Source: Carya illinoinensis (taxonomy: Eukaryota > Streptophyta > Magnoliopsida > Fagales > Juglandaceae). Taken from it: a stretch of DNA of 64,000 nucleotides. Below the pieces are notes generated by a model, which worked only from the letters and a program-made list of their open reading frames with translations, had not been told where the DNA came from and did no database searches. The stretch covers positions 42,378,520-42,442,519 of the forward strand of contig NC_056762.1 in assembly GCF_018687715.1 (NCBI RefSeq). The letters run 5' to 3'. The position numbers and the translations under genes were made by a program. Shown in pieces: positions 24,833-37,430 of the stretch. Position 1 is the first letter of the stretch. Each line of letters starts with the position of its first letter.

Positions 24833-25008
24833 TCCCAGATCTGAACCTTCTATTCATCCTCACGCAAGTCCAAATCTAGTAGCAGCTCGATAGGCATTTG
24901 AACCACCATAATGAATACGACTTAGAATCAAAATAAACCCAAACCTAAATAAATTTAAAATGGGAATAGATTTCAAGAATGAAAAGAGTTTTACTTTCCA
25001 TCTCTCCT

Positions 25009-25674
25009 TGTTAGTGTCGTGTTTCGCAGCCTGGGCAGTGGTACAGACCTGCTTTGTAAAACCTGCAAGACAAATAAGGAGTGGACTCGGGTTGAGCCCG
25101 TGTGGCCTTCAATGCTTAAGTTATTTGAGAATTGTCGTGTATGCAAAGAGTATCCAAATCATTTTCAAGGAATGGGTTGGGTTATTTATACCTGACCTGG
25201 ATCGAGAGGAAGCATGGAACTTCGAGGTGTGTCTGGGTCAAACCTGTCTCATCCCTGATCCAAAAATGTCCTACCATACTGTGATCGCATGTAGGTATAT
25301 TGTGTCATGTAATAAATACGACGTGTCCCTGGCCTCCCCCGACTGGGCAGGTCATAAATGCGACGTGCCTCTGGCTGCCTGTGACTGTGCAGGTCATAAA
25401 TGAGACGTGCTTCTTGCTTCCCATACTTGGGCATGTCTGACTTCGGATTGGGGTGACCCAGTTAGAGCCCTAATCCTTGTTGTGGCCTTGAGGAGGGTCG
25501 AGTTTGTAATGGGCTTCTTGCTTGACCAAGGCCTATAATCTGAGGGGCCTCTCTCGTGGGGCTGAGGAGTCCGTTGGGGGGAGGGGCCTAGGCTTGCCCT
25601 TCGACCAATTTGGTTTTGGGTCACTTAGGGGTCTAGGGTTGGGCCGCTGGGTCTGTGGGCTCGTTCCCCTCACA
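25009..25674 (+). mobile_element. Solo LTR in copy B
   Basis: TGTTAG...CTCACA, 666 bp, with flanking 5-mers ctcct (25,004-25,008) and ttcct (25,675-25,679), exactly as in copy A. A 147-codon frame at 24,960-25,403 runs from flank into LTR and is closed in copy A, so it is not a gene. Confidence 0.65.
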
Positions 25675-25995
25675 TTCCTAATATGTGAAGTGAATAATCA
25701 TGTATGCATTGGAGTTTATAGGAATAAAGTGAAGAATAGAACAAACTACCACCATTTGATCCAACAGAACGTTTGTGAAGAAGTGATTTTATTTTCTTGT
25801 TTTCTCCTCAAAGTCATACTTCTTACTTCTTAATTAGTTTTGTGCAAAACATTCATCTAAAAACTCAATTGAATAATTAAAAAAAAAAAAAAAAAAAACT
25901 AAATACAACTCTTGTTCTTCCAAATATTGGGTTGCATTGTCTTGCCCTTGTATGGCTTATGTTGTGCAGTTATCAAGTCTTTTCAGTAAGGATGG

Positions 25996-26230
25996 TGATA
26001 GGCTTATTCTCTTACTACCCTTTTACTACTTTAGTGTTTTTGAGATTTTTAATTTTTATTATTATTTTCTTTTAAGTATTGTTTTAACATCATTAATTAT
26101 TAAAAAAATTAAATAAATATACAACTTCATTAATAGTCAGTTCCTTAACTATTAAGTTTAAAAAATTAAAACAATAAAAATAAAATAAAAAGAGTAGTAA
26201 AAATGTGGTAGGAGAGTGGTAAACCAATCA
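25996..26230. mobile_element. MITE-like palindromic element, copy B
   Basis: Same arms and AT-rich self-complementary interior as 3,362-3,597, within the duplicated block. Confidence 0.5.
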
Positions 26231-27554
26231 TTATTCTTTTTGCGATCATCTAAGAAAACCTAGTCCTATTGGTCACATAAAGTCTACTGAACCACACTCC
26301 ACTTTGCTATCAACTTCTAGTTCATTTATACATTTTCAATAAACACAAAAATTTCTACAATATAAAGCAAATTAAATGTTATTGGTCACATAAAGTCTAT
26401 TGGACCATGGTTCGAAACCCAGGTGAACAGTCTTTCAACTCATCAAAAGAAGACCATCGCGTGACGCTTTATGAGTAGAACTCAGCATCCACAAAAGCGT
26501 GATCGGTTAGTGACTTGTCTTTCGTTTTCTCTATCCTTTTTGATGAAGGAGGATCTAAGTCAGATGATGTTATGTTGTCAGATGGCATGTTGATGGCGCT
26601 GAGATACCTTGGGTTGTCATATCAGTACAAAGATGGTAGATAATCGTGATCTTTTCCTAATTGTAGCAGTTCTGGGTGTACATGTTTTAATATTTTGGCC
26701 ATAACTTTGGCTACATGTATCAAAATTGCACATATTTTGATGCTCCCAAATTTTGCTTGGGATCGGACTAACATTTGAAGTATCGAGACATATAACATAA
26801 GGTTACCTGCCCCTGTTCATGATATATAAGATGCCATGTTCCTAACATGCATTTAGCATTATACAATATTCGCAGCGGATTAATTTTTCTCTTTAGCAAT
26901 ATTATGCACCAAACTGAAAATATCTCAAATACTTAAAATATACTTCATACATAATGACATACTACACAACTGAGACCACAACACTAATCTAAATCGGTTG
27001 TATTCAAAACAGTACTTAAGATTCAACTCCATATGTATAAGTAGTAATTTAAGTTAACTACTATACTATTATTGATGTTGCACCATCACTTAGTCGACTA
27101 TTTCCAACAGGTCGATCCCCGGCTCTCTTTCAGATCCTGTAACAAGATCTACTTTTAAGGAAAAATGGTAGTTAGGACTACTACAGTGAGATTTGATTTC
27201 AAATCTCAGTAAGTTAACAGAAAACCTTTGCACAGGTTAATGATGCATGCATATTAGTAAAAGCATGAATACATAATCACAATATAAGTAAGTATAACAT
27301 AATTTAACATAAAGCATAATATAACTTCACATATGAAGTAGTATGACTTCACATCTGATATAACATAACTTCATATATAACATGGCATAACTGACATAAC
27401 TAAAATTGAAACATTAATTGAATTTGACTTGCTTTACATGAACTTGATCTCAAACTTGACTAACATAAATTTGGAATCTTACTTCTTTAATTACTTAAAC
27501 TCAACTTCTTAACACGAACTTGAACTTGAATTGAAACTTAACTTAGCATAAACT

Positions 27555-28035
27555 TAACTGAATCCTGACAATCAAAGTGATTTCGCCAGTGGTGTCATCA
27601 GGAATAGTGAACAATTAGAATGATTCCGCCCAACATATTCCGTCAGAGATACTTAGACAGTCAGAATGATTCCATCATGAGTATTTTAAATCATGTACCC
27701 TAGCAATTAAAATGATTACACCAGGAGCACCTAATAATACTCTGACAAACAAAATGATTACATCAAGAGTATTTTAAATCATGTACCTTACCAATCAAAA
27801 TGATTACACCAGGAGTACCTCGTAATATTCTGACAATTAGAATGATTATATCACCAGTATTTTAAATAAGATACCCTAACAATCAGAATGATTATGCCAT
27901 TATTATCTATATAACTAAACTTGAACTGAATTTTGACAATCAAAAAGATTTTGCTAAAAGTCCCTCTCGTGAATTACAAATGGAGATGCTCGTACAATCA
28001 TAATGATTACATCGCAAGTATCCTAGATATAACTA
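27555..28035 (+). repeat. Irregular array of an 'aatgatt' motif, copy B
   Basis: About ten degenerate units of roughly 40 bp in the same order as 4,920-5,400. The unit count has not changed since the block was duplicated. Confidence 0.6.
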
Positions 28036-31000
28036 ACTGACTTAGACATAACTCGAAAGACATGACTTACTTGAGATAGAAACATTTTGTAATATGACAT
28101 AACATGTAACAGATAACGTACTTAACATGACATACTTGCAATAGTGAATATTACATGTCATGATATCTATGTAATATATGGCATACTTAACATGACATAC
28201 TTGTAATGTATAGTAATACGTGACAGAATACTTGTATAATAGATGAATAATTTGTGATAGAATAAATTCTAAGTAACTAATAAATATGTGATAACTTGGT
28301 ATGACATGACATATATAATAACATACATAAATACACTGTAGTTCCTTTACTTATCACTCATACACAGTAAACTACTAGTAAGTTAAAAAGCTAACTTACC
28401 TCGTCTTTCGCATTTTCTAAGTAATTTCAAGCGCGATTACGAGAAACTGAAAATAGTGATTTTTAAAATTTAAAAATTAATCACTAATAATTAGAAATAT
28501 GGAAAATTTCTAACTTAGAGTAAAATTATTATTTTATCCTTTACATGTGGAAAAATGACCATTTTACCCCTATATTATGGATTTTACATCTTAACTCCAA
28601 AAATACCAAAATTTACATACCTCATAATTTACATACCTCATGTAAATTTTATCCTAAACTCAAATAAAAAATCATAAAAGTTTAAAACTAAACACAACCT
28701 ATAAAAACTCTATAGGGGCGGAAACTTGCATAGGCTTTTTTCCATTGATTTTTGTTACAATTCTTCTAATTTCATAACTCATGATCGAACTAGATTTTTG
28801 TAACAAAGATCTATCTATCCTAAGTTTAAAATATTCTTAAAACATCCACTAAATATATGCTAATCAATAACAACCAACTTTTTAGAAAAATGATCCAAAA
28901 TTTTTAACTAAAAAGGCAAACCCTAAATCATATGGTTTGATATATTTCAAAGCAACTCCAAAAACTTCAAAAATCTAAATCAATCTTATAACATATTCAT
29001 AACATATTCCTAAGAATAATCATGTTTTGAATCATCAACAAAAGTCATCAAAATCACTAAAACAATACTTGGAATTTTTGGTTTCTTTCTAAGTTCTAAA
29101 AACAGATTTTTGTTTCTAACTTGTTTTAATCAATTTTTTGATCCATGACTTATAAAAATGTGATATTCAAACCAAAACATCACATGGTTTAAAAGTGTGT
29201 CTTAAAACAGATCTAAGCTTCAAATTCATGATCACATGGTTAAAAAGCAACCAAAATATAAATTTAGCCAAGAACATCAACACTTTGGCCTATCCGAATA
29301 TCTCTTTGCATAAAGTTTCATATATTTGAAACTAACATCAAATATCTTCAAAATAACATTCTAACATGTATATAAGAGGTTGAGGATCCTCCAATAAAAT
29401 TATCAAAGCCATTGGAATATGTTTAAACTACTAAAGATTTAAACTTTCTCAAACCAGAAATTATTTTTCCTCTTCCAGTCGAGTTTCCAGATTTAAGAAA
29501 ATATTTCATCAAAACCTTTAATCAAAATACTCAACCAATAATTATATAAACATGTTAAAAATACTCCATAAAAATTTCAAACTAAGATCTATCTATTAGA
29601 TTGTTCAAAAACTCCAAAATATAACATACTTTCCAGTTTATCGTCCAGAATGACCCTTCTGGGGTTTAAATAACATTTGACTGACTAATGATATTCAAAT
29701 AAAACAAATAAGATATTCACATAAATTAGACTCCAAAAAGAACAGCTTTTATGAAGGAAAATTTGTGAGAAAATACTTTCAAAAGCTTCAAAATGGGCAT
29801 ATGAAAAAACTCCTAAAAGCTGTCCGAGAGAGTCTTTGGTTTTCTTTCTAAGAAATGTCAGAAAAAAAAGTGAGATGATTGTGAAATGAGCTTGACGACT
29901 TTTTGGATAAGTGAGGGATGAAGTGATGGCTGAGATTGAGCTTGGGTGTTGCTCTTGACAACCCAAAAAAAGTGAACAAAAATATTTCAAGATATTTCCT
30001 TATGGTGGATAATTGAGTTGAAAGAGTGAGGTGGCCCATTTAGCTTATCCCTTCTAGAGCCTTCTAGGCCTCTTTTTGAAAGATTTGCTCAGCCAAGTGA
30101 GGGAAAACTGACCTAATAAGGAATGCTAATGTGGCCAAATTCGTGGGCCTTAATGAGCACTAACTGAATGGACCCCAATTCAGGGTTTTAAGAGAGTTTC
30201 GGTTGCTATCAAACCCCAAATATATTTGGCCCAATCAAATATTCAAAGTTTGAAAGGTTGGATAATGATGTTCAAACATAAATTTGAAAGATTAATAACA
30301 TGTTAAAGTAATTTAATCAAGCGATTAAACATAATGTTAGAAATTAATTCAGTTTGGATTTTGTGATCAATTTTAGGATTTGAATAAAACCGTTTAGGAT
30401 TTCGGTTTCAACCATGCTTTTGGGTTCTCAATTAGATTCTAACCATTTAGGATTTTACTAGGGTATAAATCTTTTTTAGTTTGGTACAATTTGATTGGTC
30501 GGATGGAATACAGTTCTTGCTTAGGTGACATGATCTCAGACCTTGATTCCTTCAAATCCATCAAATGTTCCTCATGGTGCCAAGTGTCTAATACTATTCA
30601 CTATGTATGCCTAAGATCTTGCCAAATGTCCAATTAAAACTTCTCTAACCTAATTTAGACATTCTACAGTGTGATTTTTGAAAACACTACACTTTGTGCG
30701 CTTATCGAGTTTACTATTCACTCTAAAAAAGTGTATAATAAACTTAGTACTGACAAGTTTTCAATATTCATATGAACCTACAATAAAATCGTTTACCGAA
30801 ATTCAACCCCAAAGTGCCCCAAAAATAAATTCACAGTTTCGAATAGATGTTTAGTCTGAAAATATGAAAATAGGTTATTGCGTCATAAAATCATAAATAA
30901 TTATCTGAGTTTAATGGCGTAGACCATAATATATTCTGACACTTTTAATTATCTCAAATAATGAAAATCACATTTGTAACATTATAGTGAGTGATAATAC

Positions 31001-31608
31001 TGATTTTGTTGAGAAACTAAAACTTATGCGATCGGTTGATTCATGAAAACTTATGGAATTTTCACGAGGTTCCTAACTAAAACCAATAAAAATTTCATTA
31101 TTGAATTTCTAACGGGTTGTTATAGATATGACCCCAAATTAAAAAGCTTTTGTCAATGCGCACGTCGTGGCCATAGAGCTTCGATCGGTGGACATCTTTT
31201 CCAATGTCAAAATCTACAGTTTTCCTTTTTGAATCCCTCTTTTTAGTTATTTTTTTCCTATTATGGAAATATTTCATTTATCATTGAGGAAGTGATTCTC
31301 AACCCGATTTGAGCTAATTTTTGACAAATTATTTCTTTTATTATATATTTAATTTTCACATGATTATTGGGATTTTACTATTTTTGGTAAAATTTTGATT
31401 AGTACGATTTCGAGCTATACAACCTGGCTTGTGGGCTAATTTTCGACATTCTTTGATTTGATATAATTAATTTTGAATTGAACATCAGATGTGTTTCTCT
31501 ATTTTTTTGGCAATTATCGTGTTCTTCCATATGAATTATCTTTTAAAACTATCTTGTAGAATAATCATTATTCTGGCCAGTGTCACTTACTGTGTTTCCT
31601 CATTTCCA

Positions 31609-31771
31609 GCTCCGAAGACGTCCAAAGACTTGTGTATATATATCAGGCGACAATCGAAACTATTATCGAATGGGCGCACGGTCGTGTTGGAGACTCTTAC
31701 CGAAGTGAAAGTTCAAAGGTGCCCGATTATTTTCTTACGTTTGTCGAAGAAATTGAGCACATAAGATCGAC
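31609..31771 (+). pseudogene. 54-codon open block, copy B
   Basis: Counterpart of 8,949-9,110, with the same acceptor-like 'atttccag', the same length and the same TAG. Differences include Lys to Gln, Arg to Trp, His to Pro and Ala to Val, a pattern without silent-site excess. The family is not recognised. Confidence 0.35.
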
Positions 31772-32195
31772 ATAGCTTACTCAAGCAAACTAGCCGCCAG
31801 AGAAAAAAAAATCTGTGTATTCTAACAAATGCATGGATGTCAAAACTGTGCGCGTAAGTTCCGGGAATATTCCAAATTTTTAGTTTGTTTTTTGGCCGTC
31901 AGCTCAGACCAAGAAGGTTGATTTCCCTGTAGTAAAGATCGTACGTCAGCATTCTCGGACACAATGGCATGCATTGTAATCTGGAGATCAGACTTCTCCC
32001 GAGATCAAAGTTCAAAAGTTACACAAATTAAGAATATTACCTGTTTTACATGACCAGGCAATTGGCCAAATTCAAAGGTGGCTTCATATTTTTGGTTCTA
32101 TTGTTCGAGGAATCAAGAACGTACGTACATAAATTAAATGGCATATTATATGAATGGGTGGCTTTGGGAGAGACTTTTCGATCCTTATATCAAAG

Positions 32196-32618
32196 CAGTG
32201 TTTTTAATTTTGTATCATACCGGCCGTACACGTACTGGCCACTGGTTCGGTATAAAAATTATACCTGTTTCGTACCAGTCTAAATATCGGCCGATATTTT
32301 GACATGTACCGGGTTATGTACCGGCCGGTATTTTAGCATTTATTTTATTTTATTTTATTTTTTATTTTTTCAAACTACAAGCTCATTTTTTAACCCCTAA
32401 TTTAGATTAGACTATTTATAATTTATATATATGTATATTTATGCATAATTTATTCATATATAGATTATTATTTTAGAATATAATTAATATATATTTATAT
32501 ATATAATTTATTTATATATTGACTATTCTAAAATGGTACACGAAATGATACTGATATCGAAATATTTTATTCTAATATCTTGATCAGTATAACATCCGAT
32601 ACGATATTCAAAACAATG
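32196..32618. mobile_element. hAT-type MITE, 423 bp, upstream of the synthase
   Basis: The left end is CAGTGTTTTTAATTTTGTATC and the right end, complemented, is CATTGTTTTGAATATCGTATC (16 of 21 positions agree). Flanking 8-mers tatcaaag (32,188-32,195) and aatcaaag (32,619-32,626) agree at seven positions, fitting an 8-bp hAT target duplication. The interior has 'taccggccggtat' words and AT-rich DNA, with no transposase. It lies about 1.5 kb upstream of synthase copy 1. Confidence 0.6.
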
Positions 32619-32737
32619 AATCAAAGTTCAAATATTACACATGCAAAGGACATGACCTGTTTGATCCATCCCTGGCGGGCCATCACGCACCCGAATTCAA
32701 AGGTGGCCGGCTTCATATTATTACTCTATTCTTCGTA

Positions 32738-32738
<1 letters not shown>

Positions 32739-32783
<45 letters not shown>
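32739..32783. repeat. (TA)n microsatellite
   Basis: A TA run of about 22 units lies between the MITE and the synthase promoter. Confidence 0.9.
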
Positions 32784-32786
<3 letters not shown>

Positions 32787-33655
32787 CCTACCAGTCTACT
32801 CGGCAATCTAGCAAACAGACAAATATATTAATTTGGGAATATGATTTTGATAAATCATCGATTTTCTTTTCTTTTCTTTTTTACATTTTTTTTTATTTTT
32901 TATTTTTTTTTATAGTTAAGGAAATGAATATTGTTGAATTTCTGTTTTTATTTAAATATTATTGAATTGCATGGATGTGTATCCTGTTTCGACAGAAAAA
33001 TGATCTAATAAGCTTAACTTAAAAAGAAAATATGAAAGAGAGAGTAGTATAGCTAGGCAGAAGGAAAGTGATAACCATACAGTTATTTTCTAATTTTTTT
33101 TAACTTTACGTGAAATTGAGGGTAATTTTGTAATATTAAAAATTAATTTTAGTAATGTGAAATAATTTTATTGATAGTTTAAAAATTAATTTTAATAATG
33201 TGAAATAATTTCATACATTAATTTCATAAAAACTAATATCTTTGACGAGTCTCGTGTAGCACGCCTCATGAATATCATACGTTATCTGCAGGCAGGCCGC
33301 ATGGGGTCGTAAATCAACAGTAATTTATTGAGCATGAGTTTTACAATTAAACTAATGCGCGTTTGCAAAGCCTGAAGGCAGGAGGCACGTGTAGTGGAAA
33401 GGTTAAGTTTGATGACGTAAAATCACAATTAAGGACAGAAAGTTGGAGTCAAGAAAATTGTTTCACGGGTCATAGAACTGATCAAGACTGTTAGTGCAGG
33501 GAGAAGTGCTCGGTCCAAAGAAGTAAGCGTCGTGGAGTTTTTTTTGACTGCTTGGAGGAGTCCGTAATCGATCGATTTCCACGAACTGAGTCGACTCTTT
33601 GGACTTTTAACTTGCACTATAATGCTACGTGTCGAGACTATTTCTACTAAGATCA

Positions 33656-33833
33656 AAGTTCAAAAAATTACCCAGAAATTCAAAGGTGGCTGCTGGCGAA
33701 ATATTTATTCAAACCTTTTGGGTATAATATATAGGCGAGAGAGAAGTTCAAAAAATTACCCAGAAATTCAAAGGGGCTGCTGGTGAAATATTTATTCAAA
33801 CGGTTTGTGTATAATATATAGGTGAGAGAGAGA
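33656..33833 (+). repeat. 88-bp tandem duplication in the synthase promoter
   Basis: The sequence starting 'aagttcaaaaaattaccc' at 33,656 is repeated from 33,744 with a few changes. Both units include 'gaaatatttattcaaac' and 'gtataatatatagg.gagaga'. It ends about 250 bp before the start codon, so it could carry duplicated regulatory sites. No named site is assigned. Confidence 0.85.
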
Positions 33834-33955
33834 AGCAATTGGGGAGAGAAGTCAAGAATATATATATATATATATTTATGTATATAAGGAAAGAAAAAAA
33901 GAAAGAAAGAACACTACAACACGTAATTCCATTCGTCGTTTACAGCACTAATCTT

Positions 33956-33965
33956 TCTATAAATA
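33956..33965 (+). promoter_or_regulatory. Probable TATA box of terpene synthase copy 1
   Basis: 'tctataaata' lies 122 bases before the ATG at 34,087, a normal distance for a plant promoter with a short leader. It is the best TATA match in the 200 bases upstream. Confidence 0.6.
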
Positions 33966-34086
33966 CCTGAATGTCCTGCAATCTGTTTATGATCTCATAC
34001 TAGGCCCTGGAACTGAAAGCACTAGAAGTGCCATTAATTAGAACCACCATCTCCAATACTACGTACGGTCCCAATTAACTTCTAAA

Positions 34087-36478
34087 ATGTCTATTCAAGT
34101 TTCAGCAGTAGTTGCTCCAACAGCTCAGAATCATGTTATGCCAGAAATTAACCGTCGCTCAGCAAATTTTCAACCCAGCATTTGGGGTGACCATTTCCTC
34201 TCATATGCTTCTGAATTTCTGGTAATTTAAGATGATATGTATAGCATTGACATTACGACATCATGTGTTTGAACTCTCGTAAATCAAACATTACTTTGCA
34301 TTTCTCGGTGTAACTAATGCTAGCTTATAAGCCCTTATTTTTCTAGGGATAATATTTATATCTTGAAAGTATGATATTATTCCATGGACAAGTCACAGCA
34401 CATATATACTTTTTGCTTATATAGGAAACTGATGTCAATATGAGGCAACAAATTGAAGAATTGAAGGAAAATGTGAGGACGATGCTCACGGCTCCAGTTG
34501 AGAAGCCTTCACAAAAGCTAAACTTGGTTGATGCAATTCAGCGCTTAGGCGTGTCTTACCATTTTGATAACGAGATTCAAGAAATTCTACAACAACTGCA
34601 GAAGACTCATAAAAGTGATGACCCTGAATATAATGATGACCTTTACAGTGTTGCCCTGCTGTTTCGAGTGCTTAGACAAGATGGCTATTACATTTCGTGC
34701 GGTAAAATATGCCTGTTTCAATTCCTTTCTATAGGCTTGCAGAATTCTTTTTCAAGGGAAACATAATCAACTAGTTAAAGGTTTTAAGATAAAAGACAGA
34801 ACCCGTTTCATTATGGGATTAAAAAGTGTCTAACAGTACTATTAACGCTCACACACGTATACATATATATATATATATATATATTATTCTCCTTCCATGG
34901 GGTGACTCATTTGATGTCATTGGAATATTGTGAGGTAGATATGTTCAACAAGTTCAAGGACAGCAAAGGGAATTTTAAGGGATCACTTTCCAATGATGTG
35001 AAAGGAATTTTAAGCGTGTATGAAGCCACACATCTTAGGGTAAAAGGTGAAGATATACTGGATGAGGCTCTTGTCTTCACTACCACACATCTTCAGTCTG
35101 TAGCATCCCAATTAAGCGGACCTCTAGCAGCACAAGTAACCCATGCGTTGAAACAGCCTATCCGAAGAGGACTACAAAGGTTAGAGGCAAGGCATTACTT
35201 TTCTGTATACCAAGAAGACGCTTCACATGATAAAGTTCTTCTTAAGTTCGCAAAGTTGGATTTCAACCTATTGCAGAAAGTGCACCAGAAAGAACTTTCT
35301 GACATTGCCAGGTCAGTTATTAAGCTCCATCTCAGAATACTTGCAAGTGCTGTAAGTTAGTTTGTACATGATGATATGATAATTTTAGGTAATTGATAGA
35401 ATGATTCATTTAAATTATGTTTTACAGCTGGTGGAAAGACTTGGACTTTTCAAGGAAGCTACCCTTTATCAGAGACAGGGTGGTTGAGTGCTATTTTTGG
35501 ATATTAGGAGTGTACTTTGAGCCCCAATATTGCTTTGCTAGGAGGATGCTAACCAAAGTGATCTCCATGACCTCTGTTATTGATGATATCTATGATGTGT
35601 ATGGTACAATGGAAGAACTTAACCTCTTTACTGAAGCAATTGAGAGGTTGAGATTGAGACACATCCTAATCATATTTGCATTTATTCTTTATTTTTTCTG
35701 ATTATTGGGAAAACTAAATTGCACATAAATTACATATTTTACAGGTGGGATATGAGTGCCATAGATAAACTCCCAGAGTACATGAAAATGAGTTACCAAG
35801 CACTCCTAGACGTTTATACTGAAATGGAGCAAAACCTAGGTGAAGAAAAATCGTATCGGGTCCAGTATGCAATAGAATCTGTAAGCATCATAGTTTATAT
35901 ATTCAAAGAAATTAAGCAAACAAACAAACAAACATATATAACATGAAATATTATGTTTGACTATATTATATGTTTAAAAAACATAAGTATTTGTTCTGAT
36001 TGTGAGTTGCTTACATCCACGTATGTACGTTATCTCAGATGAAGAATCAAGTTAGAGCATACCACCATGAAGCCAAATGGTTCCACCAGAAATACATACC
36101 AACAATGGACGAATATATGCCCCTTGCTCTTGTTACCTCTGCCTACGCAATGTTAGCAACCACATCCTTAGTTGGAATGGGAGAACTTGTTACAAAGGAT
36201 TCCTTCGAGTGGTTGTTTAGTGACCCTAAAATGGTCACAGCTTCAGCAGTGGTTTGCCGACTCATGGATGATATCGTGTCACACAAGGTTTAATTATCTC
36301 TTGTTTTTCTTTATAATAATAATTTATAAAATTGCCCTATTAATTTATGTACTAACATATATAAACTATTCTTCAATAATAATACTTGCAGTTTGAGCAA
36401 AAGAGAGGGCACGTTGCTTCGGCTATTGAATGCTACATGACACAACACGGTGTTACAGAAGAAGAAGCAGTCCATTAA
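34087..36478 (+). CDS. TPS-a sesquiterpene synthase, copy 1, cut short by a nonsense codon
   Basis: Class I terpene synthase of the TPS-a type, expected to cyclise farnesyl diphosphate in the cytosol; no plastid transit peptide is seen. Exons: 34,087-34,221; 34,425-34,701; 34,939-35,311; 35,428-35,646; 35,745-35,880; 36,039-36,287; 36,392-36,478. All introns are GT-AG and frames join cleanly. Motifs: RR-x8-W at residues 23-33 close to the N terminus; RDR at 277-279; DDIYD at 314-318, binding the magnesium-diphosphate; NSE/DTE motif with D457, S461 and E465. The seven-exon plan and about 560 residues to the ancestral stop are normal for the family. TAA at 36,476-36,478 replaces codon 492 (Glu in copy 2), so the product would be 491 residues, without the last C-terminal helices, and is probably inactive. 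The exact terpene made cannot be read from sequence. Confidence 0.85.
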
Positions 36479-36685
36479 TTGATGAAACAAGTGACAGATG
36501 CATGGAAGGATATAAACAAAGAATGCCTCTACCCAACCGAAGTCCCCATGCCAATTCTCATGCGAGTTCTCAACCTTGCACGTGTAATTGATGTTGTGTA
36601 CAAGGATGAAGATGGCTATACACATGCTGGAATTGTGCTCAAGGATTTTGTAGCGTCTTTAATGGTGAATCCTGTGCCCTTATAA
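36479..36685 (+). pseudogene. Orphaned C-terminal coding tail of synthase copy 1
   Basis: Beyond the premature TAA the frame continues open for 68 codons to a normal TAA at 36,683-36,685. It carries the family's C-terminal features [20 protein letters not shown] and GYTHAG, and ends NPVPL. The lack of further damage suggests the nonsense change is recent or segregating. Translation from the Met right after the stop would not make an active enzyme, as all metal-binding motifs lie upstream. Confidence 0.8.
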
Positions 36686-36754
36686 GCTGCATGGACCTCT
36701 GCATTGGTGGCTGTCGATCACAAGAATTACTTGATATGGTTACGTTTACGTGTT

Positions 36755-36760
36755 AATAAA
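36755..36760 (+). terminator. Candidate polyadenylation signal
   Basis: AATAAA lies about 70 bases after the ancestral stop of synthase copy 1 and is followed by an A run. The position suits a plant near-upstream element. Confidence 0.5.
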
Positions 36761-36989
36761 GAAAAAAAAACGTACTTATAGAATAAATTAATAAGTTTAG
36801 CAGATTGCTCAACAAATACATCTAAATATATAAGTCGGGGTGGGAGACCATAGAAAATATGAAATATTTCTTGGTCTCTTTCTTCTTATTCTAATGACAT
36901 GACAGTTTTAGTGACTATTCAAACTCAAGTCAATGTCTGAATAAAGTGAATTGTGATTGATTCGCGTTGCAAACATATTATTATTAGTT

Positions 36990-37410
36990 TCTAATTCTTA
37001 ATTAGAAGCACTAGCTTGTGTAAAAATTGGTCATTCTCTTAAAAAATTTATTACTCGGCTTGATCCGGGCTTAAGCTTGGCCTGGGGAAAGACTACTGGG
37101 CTTCTATCTCGTCCTCGCAACAGAAGTTCTTATATTCGGGATTAGGCCTATGAATTAGAGTAACCCCAAACAAATCTCCAGGCTTGGCCGACTAGCTAGG
37201 CTTCTCAGCTTAATCACATGCAACCTTCAAAACTATCTGATTATGCAACATGCACCCAAACTCAATTACTCACGCTAGTTGCACGTGATTGGATAATAAT
37301 TAAGAGTTTAATCATGATTGTGCAGCTAACCATCGGCCTAAACTTCATGGTATAAAGGCCCATCGCATGTAACATGATCAACTACCGACATGGTCCTTGA
37401 TTGTACAAAC
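36990..37410 (+). repeat. Downstream flank shared with copy 2 (inverted partner 60,070-60,420)
   Basis: Read on the minus strand, 60,078-60,420 aligns with this segment (shared 'gagtaaccccaaacaaatct', 'ggataataattaagagttta'-like and 'gtgcagctaaccat' blocks). The segment from 37,347 continues to match 22,479-22,560. It therefore contains the intact, hAT-free version of the insertion site, at 'ggcctaaacttcatggt' near 37,338-37,354. Confidence 0.75.
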
Positions 37411-37430
37411 GATACAATTTGTAGGCACAG

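Larger units (their letters stand above)
24833..32050 (+). repeat. 7.2-kb duplicated block, copy B
   Basis: Direct copy of 2,205-9,385, ending about 2 kb upstream of terpene synthase copy 1. Copy-specific changes include a short local duplication of 'cataatttacatacct' near 28,620 and several 1-10-base indels. The right junction falls in 'aagaatattacctgttttaca', after which copy A and copy B diverge. The left junction falls near 'aatcccaga'. Confidence 0.85.

Noticed and set aside
24800..24850. 'ggggttcaatccc', resembling a tRNA or SINE B box
   Set aside because: No A box at the right distance and no cloverleaf; the partner copy at 2,205 lacks the match.
24960..25403. 147-codon plus-strand frame
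   Set aside because: It crosses from flank into a solo LTR, and the matching frame in copy A (from 2,331) is broken, so it is not a conserved protein.
26405..26425. 'ggttcgaaaccc', resembling a Pol III B box
   Set aside because: No convincing A box or 3' tail, and no repeated copies apart from the duplicated block.
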